Below are positions 9,901-15,159 of a stretch of 22,670 nt of DNA, one piece after another. Source of the DNA: CAIVAT01 sp964455285 (lineage in GTDB: Bacteria; Bacteroidota; Bacteroidia; Bacteroidales; FEN-979); assembly GCA_964455285.1 (NCBI GenBank), contig CAYVVG010000062.1, forward strand, positions 1 through 22,670. Direction: 5' to 3'. A program made the translations under genes and the position numbers. Each line of letters begins with the position of its first letter. The stretch's first letter is position 1. Under the pieces are notes generated by a model. It did not search any database, was not told the origin of the DNA, and saw only the letters and a list, made by a program, of their open reading frames with translations.

Positions 9901-11408
9901 TGCAGGATTCGCTGAAGTTCTTTGCCGCCAAGGCCCGGTACAACCTGCATACCAATGTGATCCATGCCCAGGATGTCAGGGTGATCAAAGTAGCCGATGC
10001 CGCCATCTATCCCGACTCGGGCAAGGTGATGATCCTGAAGGATGCGCAGTTGCAACCGCTGCATCATGCCATCATCCTGGCCAATACGGTCACCCGGTAC
10101 CACCGGTTTTACGATGCCGACGTGGCCATTGCATCCAGGAAAAACTACACGGGGTCGGGAACCTATGATTACCGGATGCGCAGCGGCGAACCGGAACCGG
10201 TGCGGTTCACCCGGATCCGCGTCGATTCGGTCCGGCAAACAGTGGCGGAGGGCATGGCGGGCGATTCGACCGGGTTCCTGCTGAGCCCCGAATTTGCGTT
10301 CCGGGGAGCGATCATCCTGCGTGCTCCGGAGAAGAACCTCCGTTTTAACGGCGGGTTCCATCCGGTGACCGATTGTTTTCACGAAAATCCGGAATGGGTG
10401 AAATTTTCCAGCCCGATCGATCCGATGCATGTCCAGATCCCCGTCGAACCGCCGTTGCGCAACACGGAAGGAGAACCGGTCACCCTGGGAACCCTGTTCA
10501 TCAACACCGAGAACCGGATCGCACCTTCCTTCTTCCGAAGGAAGATCAGTTTCAGCGATACGGTCATGGTCACCGCCCGGGGGCTCCTCGAGTATAATGT
10601 GCCTTCCGGGGAGTTTCGCGTCGCTGCGCCCGATAAGTTGAAAAACCTTCTTCTTAACCGGGATTACCTGTCGCTGAACACCGGGAACTGCATGATGCGG
10701 GGAGAAGGAAAGCTGAACCTCAGCCTGCGTTCCGGTGCCCTGGCCCTCGAAAGCTTTGGCGTGCTCGACTATTTCATCCTGCCCGACTCGGTACGCATCA
10801 ACTGCGCCATGACCCTGAATTTTCCCTTCTCGGAACGAGGTATGCAGCGCTTCAGCACCCTGATGGAGACCGTCAACATGCCCGGCGTCAAGCTCACGGG
10901 TACACCTTACGCCATGGCCATGGAGAAGCTGCTGGGGAAGCAGGATCTGGAACGCCTGAATGTCGAGCTGGGGATGATGGGGAAATTCAGGAAGTTCCCA
11001 GAAACCCTTGAGCGCACGCTCTTCCTTGCCGATGTCTCCCTGACCTGGGACAGCGCATCCCAGTCGTACGTATCGTTCGGGAACATAGGCATTGCCAGTG
11101 TGGGTAAAGCACAGGTAAACCGGTATGCCCGGGGCATGATCGAATTCAGCCGGAAACGCAATGGCGATGAATTTACCATCCACCTCCAATTGTCCGACGA
11201 CACGTGGTTCTTTTTCAATTTCCGGAACAATGTACTGATGGCTCTGTCGTCCGATCCTGCCTTTAATGACATGGTCAGGGAGGATGTTCAGTCGCGTCCC
11301 GAGCAGAAGCGGGTGGGCAACCTGGTCAAGGGGTACACCTACACGGTGGCCACAGAAAGGAAGAGAAGGGACTTTCTGCGGCGCTTTGAGCCTGAAGGGG
11401 GAGAGTAG
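6903..11408 (+). CDS. Large exported protein of unknown function (about 1501 residues)
   Basis: The start chosen is the ATG at 6903, which overlaps the prmA stop (ATGA) and gives a good Sec signal peptide: Arg, then WIILLLTACLNLGGYA with cleavage before QQ near residue 27. Upstream codons in the same frame fall inside prmA and give no signal peptide. The first ~150 mature residues look helical (ELNGIFFNLGDNEKKL and further). Residues about 465-525 form another helical stretch with a winged-helix-like pattern (ITLDELTEYLNKPVEQVE, then GFLVYDFD and a run of basic residues). Most of the rest, to residue ~1450, reads as alternating beta strands with many Asp-Ser pairs. There is no T9SS tail, lipobox or evident membrane-spanning helix after the signal, so a periplasmic or outer-membrane-associated place is likely. 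I do not recognise a named family. A long beta-rich scaffold of the AsmA/TamB or LptD kind is possible but unproven. Confidence 0.85.
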   Translation: MTDRNTQRGTPWIILLLTACLNLGGYAQQKTVFSGDSAKLIGELNGIFFNLGDNEKKLIAPYMEEFIQIWNQDRFDAAQKKTIYSMLNEMVKKKVRPYPDFFHYIHALNLFVGSNQPVRRFEPWSLILRKLLEDKNMRKFSGFLESTTWLFSENLVYRSASTRWKAGHSDFTFTYDTVPVIDFGTTDLVCLVNDDSLVIHATRGRYYPMTSQWKGNGGKVDWRRAGEDPDQVFATLSTYDIQMKYSKFSADSVWFTHRKYFPAAIAGTYSDKVLADVTEEMTSYPRFYSYDKSIGIARLFPNIDFLGGFAMEGSRIIGSGGTETDACLYFKREERNFVVARSKSFVIRPDRINSAMASITIYYEDDSIFHPGLQLKYKNDTRELTFSKDERVTTISPWFDSYHNLDIYCEALNWTVGEPRISFEMTKGPTRESRAVFESNSYYSLRRYEKLGGIDEINPLNRISNYLARKKSNEITLDELTEYLNKPVEQVESQLLNLANHGFLVYDFDAKRARVNKKLTDYVKAQAGKSDYDGIFFNSFVTNMANGLLSLDSFDLKIQGVPMIVLSDSQQVRIYPKNSEVILKKDMNFIFSGKIEAGLFDLYARDCAFQYGKFAVSLPQVDSMLFYVRGKTFDPKKGAYPLEKVKTAITNLSGELLIDDPANKSGLKMLPLYPVFTNRNNAVVTWSKRSVQNGVYPADKFFYEVNPFTIRSLDVLATDSLRFTGALTSAGIFPEITEPLRVRPDNSLGLVQQTGPYGYPVYGGKGIFTDRIDLSDRGLRGNGKLTYLNTTTVSPDYLFLPDSMKTVARAFTMTEVEGVASFPSVRGDSVAEFWLPYRDSLLVASTKKDFVMYNDQSTFSGRMALTPSLLSGDGTIKIKDADMDSKGFRFKRRSFDALIANFRIKSYDLADLTISTKNYQTHFDFDERKGEFKSNVGISKVEFPINKYICSMDRFDWMIDGEEIQLYNEQSSKLVPDSLSLDQYIDLGYTGSEFISVHPLQDSLKFFAAKARYNLHTNVIHAQDVRVIKVADAAIYPDSGKVMILKDAQLQPLHHAIILANTVTRYHRFYDADVAIASRKNYTGSGTYDYRMRSGEPEPVRFTRIRVDSVRQTVAEGMAGDSTGFLLSPEFAFRGAIILRAPEKNLRFNGGFHPVTDCFHENPEWVKFSSPIDPMHVQIPVEPPLRNTEGEPVTLGTLFINTENRIAPSFFRRKISFSDTVMVTARGLLEYNVPSGEFRVAAPDKLKNLLLNRDYLSLNTGNCMMRGEGKLNLSLRSGALALESFGVLDYFILPDSVRINCAMTLNFPFSERGMQRFSTLMETVNMPGVKLTGTPYAMAMEKLLGKQDLERLNVELGMMGKFRKFPETLERTLFLADVSLTWDSASQSYVSFGNIGIASVGKAQVNRYARGMIEFSRKRNGDEFTIHLQLSDDTWFFFNFRNNVLMALSSDPAFNDMVREDVQSRPEQKRVGNLVKGYTYTVATERKRRDFLRRFEPEGGE

Positions 11409-11424
11409 TTCCGGGGATTTTTCA

Positions 11425-11432
11425 TTACTTTG
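11425..11432 (+). promoter_or_regulatory. Possible -7 box before plsY
   Basis: TTACTTTG, followed by CAC, departs from the Bacteroidota consensus TAnnTTTG at one position and lies 32 bases before the plsY start in a 55-base gap. No TTG is seen at the -33 distance, so this is a weak call. Confidence 0.3.
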
Positions 11433-11463
11433 CACAAGGAAATCCCGGATAAATTCCTGAACG

Positions 11464-12123
11464 ATGACTGTTGTATTTTCACTGGCCGGAATCCTGGTCG
11501 CCTACCTCCTCGGATCGGTCCCCTCTGCGGTCTGGATCGGCCGGATGCTTTACGGCATCGACGTGAGGGAGCATGGCAGCGGCAACGCGGGCGCCACCAA
11601 CGTGATCCGGGTCCTGGGATACAAGGCAGGGATCCCGGTCCTCCTATTCGATGTTTTCAAAGGATGGATGGCGGTACAGGCGGGGATTCTTCTCCCGCTG
11701 GCCGGCTTGACCCCGGCGACACACCAGTACCTGCTGATCGGCATGGGAATGGCTGCGGTGCTCGGACATGTTTTCCCTGTTTTCGCCGGATTCCGGGGCG
11801 GCAAAGGGGTCGGCACCATAGCCGGTGTGGCCATCGCCCTTTACCCGCTTGCCCTCCTCGTCGTTCTGGGTGTTTTCTTGACCGTGCTTGCGGTGACCCG
11901 GTACGTGTCGCTTTCTTCCATCCTTGCATCCATCGCCTTCCCGCTGGCTGTGTGGTTCCTGACCGGGGTGCGCCATCCGGGGCTGATCGGCCTTTCACTC
12001 ATCGTGGCCGTTTTTATCCCGGTGACCCATCACAGGAATATCGGAAGACTTCTCAGGGGTGAGGAGCGGAAGTTTGACTTCACAAGGAAAAAAGAACGGA
12101 ACGATCGCGGGACCAGCGAATGA
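11464..12123 (+). CDS. plsY: Glycerol-3-phosphate acyltransferase PlsY
   Basis: An inner-membrane enzyme that moves an acyl group from acyl phosphate to the sn-1 position of glycerol 3-phosphate, the first step of phospholipid synthesis in most bacteria. The 219 residues form five or so hydrophobic helices. Family signatures are present: GSVPSAVWIG near the start (17-26), REHGSGNAGATNVIRVLG (35-52), and GHVFPVFAGFRGGKGVGT (101-118), which includes the phosphate-binding loop. The C-terminus is a short, charged cytoplasmic tail (KFDFTRKKERN). The ATG at 11464 gives the usual N-terminus; another frame across this region (11430-12062) is a shadow. It lies between the unknown exported-protein gene and dnaN on the same strand, with gaps of 55 and 61 bases. 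Confidence 0.96.
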   Translation: MTVVFSLAGILVAYLLGSVPSAVWIGRMLYGIDVREHGSGNAGATNVIRVLGYKAGIPVLLFDVFKGWMAVQAGILLPLAGLTPATHQYLLIGMGMAAVLGHVFPVFAGFRGGKGVGTIAGVAIALYPLALLVVLGVFLTVLAVTRYVSLSSILASIAFPLAVWFLTGVRHPGLIGLSLIVAVFIPVTHHRNIGRLLRGEERKFDFTRKKERNDRGTSE

Positions 12124-12129
12124 ATACCC

Positions 12130-12158
12130 TTGGACAACAATTTTTTATTGTATCTTTG
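12130..12158 (+). promoter_or_regulatory. Bacteroidota-type promoter for dnaN
   Basis: A TTG at 12130-12132 and TATCTTTG at 12151-12158 are separated by 18 bases, close to the known Bacteroidota pattern (TTG, about 19 bases, TAnnTTTG). Transcription would start near 12165, leaving a leader of about 20 bases before the dnaN ATG at 12185. This suggests dnaN does not depend only on the upstream operon. Confidence 0.62.
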
Positions 12159-12184
12159 GAACAATTTTCATAAATCCTGAATAT

Positions 12185-13309
12185 ATGAAATTCATCATTT
12201 CGAGCACGTTATTACTCAGAAACCTGCAGGCCATCCAGGGGGTCATCAATACCAACAACACCCTTCCCATCCTGGATGACTTTCTCTTTGAACTCAAGGA
12301 AGATTCCATCAACATCACCTCCTCCGACCTGGAAACGACCATGCGGGTCACCATCCGTCCCGATAAAGCCGAAGATTCGGGAAGCATCGCCATTCCTGCC
12401 AAGATCCTTGTTGAGACACTGAAAACCTTCCCCGACATCCCGGTCGCGTTCAACATCAACCCGGAGACCCTGATCGTGGAGATCTCGGCCGGTGAAGGGA
12501 AATACAAGCTTTCCGGCCATAAGAGCGAAGAATACCCCCATACACCGATGCTGGAGGACACGACCGCCATCACCGTCGACTCGAAACTGATGTCGCAGGC
12601 CATCAATAAGACGTTGTTTGCCACGGGCAACGACGAACTTCGCCTGGTGCTTTCCGGCGTGTTCTGTGAACTCACCCCCGACGACGTGACCTTCGTCGCT
12701 ACCGACGCCCACAAACTGGTCCGGTACAAACGCACAGACCTGAAGTCGGCGGAATCGACCTCTTTTATCCTGCCCAAAAAACCGATGAACCTGCTCAAGA
12801 ACATCCTGGCCAGCCAGGAGATCCCGGTAACCATCGAATACAACAAGACCAACGCCTTCTTCTCCTTCTCGAACATCAACCTGATCTGCCGGCTGATTGA
12901 CGGCAAATACCCCAATTACGACGCTGTCATCCCGAAAGACAATCCCAACCGCCTGACCATCGACCGCCACGCCCTCCTGAACACCATCCGCCGTGTGTCG
13001 ATCTTCGCCAACCAATCGACTCACCAGATCCGTTTCCGGGTGTCGGGACAGGAGCTGATCCTGAGCGCCGAGGACATCGACTATTCGAACGAAGCCCGCG
13101 AAAGGCTCAATTGTTCGTACTCCGGCGAAGACATGGAGATCGGCTTTAACTCCAAGTTCCTGCTCGAGATGCTCAGCAACATTGAAACGGAGGAGATCAG
13201 CCTGGAAATGTCGGCGCCCAACCGGGCCGGTATCCTGACCCCCCTGAGCAACGAGAACAAAGAAGAGGATATCCTTATGCTCGTGATGCCGGTCATGTTG
13301 AATAAATAA
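12185..13309 (+). CDS. dnaN: DNA polymerase III beta subunit (sliding clamp)
   Basis: The clamp forms a ring around DNA and tethers DNA polymerase III, and also binds many repair proteins through its hydrophobic pocket. The 374 residues from the ATG at 12185 start with MKFIISSTLLLRNLQAIQGV, as in Bacteroidota homologues, and the length is that of the three-domain clamp. Conserved features include TLPILDDFLFEL in domain I, the FVATDAHKLVRYKR segment in domain II (VATDxHRL in most clamps), the LIDGKYPNYDAVIP stretch, and the C-terminal LMLVMPVML motif (the usual ending is M-P-[MVL]-R-L). The frame is open back to 12059 but those codons belong to the plsY overlap and the promoter. dnaA, dnaK-type or recF neighbours found beside dnaN in many other phyla are not in this window. 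Confidence 0.97.
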   Translation: MKFIISSTLLLRNLQAIQGVINTNNTLPILDDFLFELKEDSINITSSDLETTMRVTIRPDKAEDSGSIAIPAKILVETLKTFPDIPVAFNINPETLIVEISAGEGKYKLSGHKSEEYPHTPMLEDTTAITVDSKLMSQAINKTLFATGNDELRLVLSGVFCELTPDDVTFVATDAHKLVRYKRTDLKSAESTSFILPKKPMNLLKNILASQEIPVTIEYNKTNAFFSFSNINLICRLIDGKYPNYDAVIPKDNPNRLTIDRHALLNTIRRVSIFANQSTHQIRFRVSGQELILSAEDIDYSNEARERLNCSYSGEDMEIGFNSKFLLEMLSNIETEEISLEMSAPNRAGILTPLSNENKEEDILMLVMPVMLNK

Positions 13310-13319
13310 ATTCCCCGGC

Positions 13320-13360
13320 AAAAAAAAAAGAGCGAAGTTCCGGCTTCGCTCTTTTTTTTT
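13320..13360. terminator. Bidirectional terminator between dnaN and the cold-shock gene
   Basis: An 8-bp stem (13330-13337 with 13344-13351, GAGCGAAG/CTTCGCTC) with a 6-base loop is flanked by ten A residues on the left and nine T residues on the right. It therefore reads as an intrinsic terminator on both strands and lies between the convergent stop codons of dnaN (13309) and the cold-shock gene (13380). Confidence 0.93.
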
Positions 13361-13379
13361 GGCAGACTAGGCTGATTCC

Positions 13380-13571
13380 TTAGGCCCGCTTGACGTTGAT
13401 GGCTTTCTTTCCGCGGGTATCTTCTGTCACATCAAAAGTCACCTGGTCATTTTCACGGATTTTATCCACCAATCCGCTGACGTGGACAAAGATGTCCTTT
13501 TGGGTCTCATCATCCATGATGAAGCCGAAGCCTTTTCTTTCATTGAAGAATTTAACTTTTCCTGTAGGCAT
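13380..13571 (-). CDS. Cold-shock domain protein (CspA family)
   Basis: A 63-residue single-domain OB-fold protein, the usual size for this family, which binds single-stranded RNA and DNA and acts as an RNA chaperone. The sequence begins MPTGKVKFFNERKGFGFI (RNP1 is KGFGFI) and has DIFVHVSGL (RNP2, normally VFVHFS), then NDQVTFDV and the closing KGKKA-like segment RGKKAINVKRA. The frame extends upstream to 13787 but the ATG at 13571 matches the family start exactly. There is no Shine-Dalgarno in the AT-rich leader. Transcription ends at the shared terminator 20 bases downstream. A weak TATATTCG (13601-13608, read on the minus strand) could be the -7 box. Confidence 0.96.
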   Translation of the reverse strand: MPTGKVKFFNERKGFGFIMDDETQKDIFVHVSGLVDKIRENDQVTFDVTEDTRGKKAINVKRA

Positions 13572-13600
13572 AGCAATAATTATTAAATGAATAACCATTG

Positions 13601-13608
13601 CGAATATA
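13601..13608 (-). promoter_or_regulatory. Possible -7 box of the cold-shock gene
   Basis: Read on the minus strand the bases are TATATTCG, one change from TAnnTTTG, about 30 bases before the start codon. No -33 TTG is seen, but an A/T run lies at that distance. Confidence 0.3.
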
Positions 13609-13621
13609 CAATTTAATATCA

Positions 13622-13646
13622 GAAAAAAAAATATTGGTTTTTTTTT
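13622..13646. repeat. A-run/T-run inverted repeat in the divergent spacer
   Basis: Between the cold-shock gene (minus) and the malic enzyme gene (plus) a run of nine A is followed by a short TATTGG spacer and a run of nine T. It could form an AT-only hairpin or act as a bent or UP-like element. It is the only structure in this 133-base gap besides weak promoter boxes. Confidence 0.5.
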
Positions 13647-13671
13647 GGGAAAAGGTGTGAACCGATTCAGG

Positions 13672-13689
13672 TAACTTTCTCTAACTTTA
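13672..13689 (+). promoter_or_regulatory. Possible -7 boxes of the malic enzyme gene
   Basis: Two near-identical copies, TAACTTTC (13672-13679) and TAACTTTA (13682-13689), each miss the last G of TAnnTTTG. They lie 15-26 bases before the ATG, and no -33 TTG is at the proper distance. Confidence 0.3.
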
Positions 13690-13704
13690 CAAAAAACTGC
13701 TGCC

Positions 13705-15159
13705 ATGTCCGACATCTCATTGAACCTGGAGAATTTTGAAAAAGCTTTCCCGGAGACCTTCACACCCGAACAACTTGCCAAAGCCAAAACGGTCTTTTTA
13801 AAGCGGTTGGCCGAACTGGCTCATTGCTTTTACCAGGGGAAGATCCAGACGGTCCCCAAGGCCCCCGTGATCGGTTTCAACTGGTTCAATGTGTGGTACA
13901 CCCCGGGAGTTTCAAAGGTTTCGACCAACATCCGCGACAATAACGATTGCTCCTTCGATCTGACCAACCGCGGAAACCTGGTGGCGGTGGTCAGCGACTC
14001 GACGCGTGTCCTCGGCGACGGCGACTGCACGCCCCCGGGCGGTCTCGGGGTGATGGAAGGGAAAGCCTTCCTGATGAAATACCTGGGCGGTGTGGATGCG
14101 GTGGCTCTTTGCATCGACAGCCGCGACAAGGAGGGGAAGCACGATCCCGAAAAGATCATCGAATTCGTGAAGATGGTGCAACCGAGTTTCGGAGCGGTGA
14201 ACCTGGAAGATATTTCGCAGCCCAACTGCTTCAGGGTGCTGGATGTGCTCCGCGAAGAGTGCGACATCCCGGTATGGCACGACGACGCCCAGGGAACGGC
14301 GTGCGTGACCCTGGCCGGGGTGATCAACGCCCTGAAACTGACGGGCAAGAAGATCGGCAACGTAAGAATTGTGCTCAACGGAGCCGGGGCATCCAACACC
14401 ACCATCGCCCGGCTGCTCATTGCCGACGGCGCCAACCCTGCAAAGATGGTCCTTATCGACACGAAGGGTTCGCTGCACTCCGGCCGTGTGGACATCCAGG
14501 GCGATCCGCGCTTTTACCGGAAATGGGAATTGTGCCAGAGCACCAACCCCGACCGTATTGCCACCATCGAAGAGGCCATGAACGGCGCCGATGTTCTCAT
14601 CTCACTCTCCACGCCCGGACCCGATGTGATCAAACGACCCTGGATAAGAAGCATGGCGGAAAAATCGATCGTATTCTGTTGCGCCAACCCGGTGCCCGAG
14701 ATCTATCCCTATGCCGCAAAAGAGGAGGGGGCGTACATCGTTGCCACCGGCAGGGGGGATTTCCCCAACCAGGTGAACAACTCAATCGGCTTTCCCGGCA
14801 TCCTGAAGGGAGCCCTGATGGTGAGGGCCCGGAAGATCACCGACAGCATGGCCATTGCCGCAGCCCATTCCCTGGCCGACTATGCCGAAAAACGGGGAAT
14901 CCATGTAAACGATATCGTACCCACCATGGACGAAGCCTGCGTATTTCCCCAGGAAGCGGCCGACGTGGCCATGCAGGCGATTAAAGACGGGGTGGCCCGG
15001 GTCAACCTGACCTGGGAGGAGGCGTTCATGAAGGCGAAAAAGGATATCGAGCACGCCCGGAGCATGACCAAGTCGCTGATGGAAAATGACTACATCAAAT
15101 CCCCACCGGCTGATATGATCCAGTCGGCGCTTGACTTCGCCATTCACGCAGTGAGTTAG
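13705..15159 (+). CDS. Malic enzyme (NAD(P)-dependent, divergent subfamily)
   Basis: Cytoplasmic enzyme that oxidatively decarboxylates malate to pyruvate with reduction of NAD or NADP. The 484 residues hold the family parts in order: YTPGV (65-69, with the catalytic Tyr), VMEGKAFLMKYL (116-127; Lys120 likely catalytic), NLEDI (166-170) and HDDAQGTA (192-199) for metal binding, the nucleotide loop GAGASN (226-231), and ATGRGDFPNQVNN (347-359). Several motifs differ from the E. coli MaeB type: LGDGDCTPPGGLG replaces the usual LGLGNIG-type loop, the substrate loop is HDDAQGT instead of HDDQHGT, and GAGASN replaces GAGAAG. These suggest a separate branch. The short N-terminal extension (1-50) is helical. 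No phosphotransacetylase-like domain is fused. The cofactor cannot be told by eye. Its stop overlaps that of the convergent GH27 gene. Confidence 0.92.
   Translation: MSDISLNLENFEKAFPETFTPEQLAKAKTVFLKRLAELAHCFYQGKIQTVPKAPVIGFNWFNVWYTPGVSKVSTNIRDNNDCSFDLTNRGNLVAVVSDSTRVLGDGDCTPPGGLGVMEGKAFLMKYLGGVDAVALCIDSRDKEGKHDPEKIIEFVKMVQPSFGAVNLEDISQPNCFRVLDVLREECDIPVWHDDAQGTACVTLAGVINALKLTGKKIGNVRIVLNGAGASNTTIARLLIADGANPAKMVLIDTKGSLHSGRVDIQGDPRFYRKWELCQSTNPDRIATIEEAMNGADVLISLSTPGPDVIKRPWIRSMAEKSIVFCCANPVPEIYPYAAKEEGAYIVATGRGDFPNQVNNSIGFPGILKGALMVRARKITDSMAIAAAHSLADYAEKRGIHVNDIVPTMDEACVFPQEAADVAMQAIKDGVARVNLTWEEAFMKAKKDIEHARSMTKSLMENDYIKSPPADMIQSALDFAIHAVS

Noticed and set aside
9582..11435. 617-codon open frame on the minus strand
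   Set aside because: Antisense to the 1501-residue exported protein. Composition is His/Gln/Gly/Arg rich without recognisable motifs, and the plus frame has a signal peptide and a coupled start.
11430..12062. 210-codon open frame overlapping plsY
   Set aside because: Different frame from PlsY, Arg/Pro/Gly-rich, no membrane helices; PlsY motifs are complete in the other frame.
12059..12184. Upstream extension of dnaN
   Set aside because: Overlaps the plsY end and the TATCTTTG promoter box; DnaN begins at MKFIIS.
13572..13787. Upstream extension of the cold-shock gene
   Set aside because: The frame is open but covers the AT-rich promoter region and overlaps the start of the divergent malic enzyme gene. 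The family start MPTGKVKFF fits the ATG at 13571.
13947..14984. 345-codon open frame on the plus strand inside the malic enzyme gene
   Set aside because: Shadow frame with Arg/Gly/His-rich composition; the other frame encodes the full malic enzyme.
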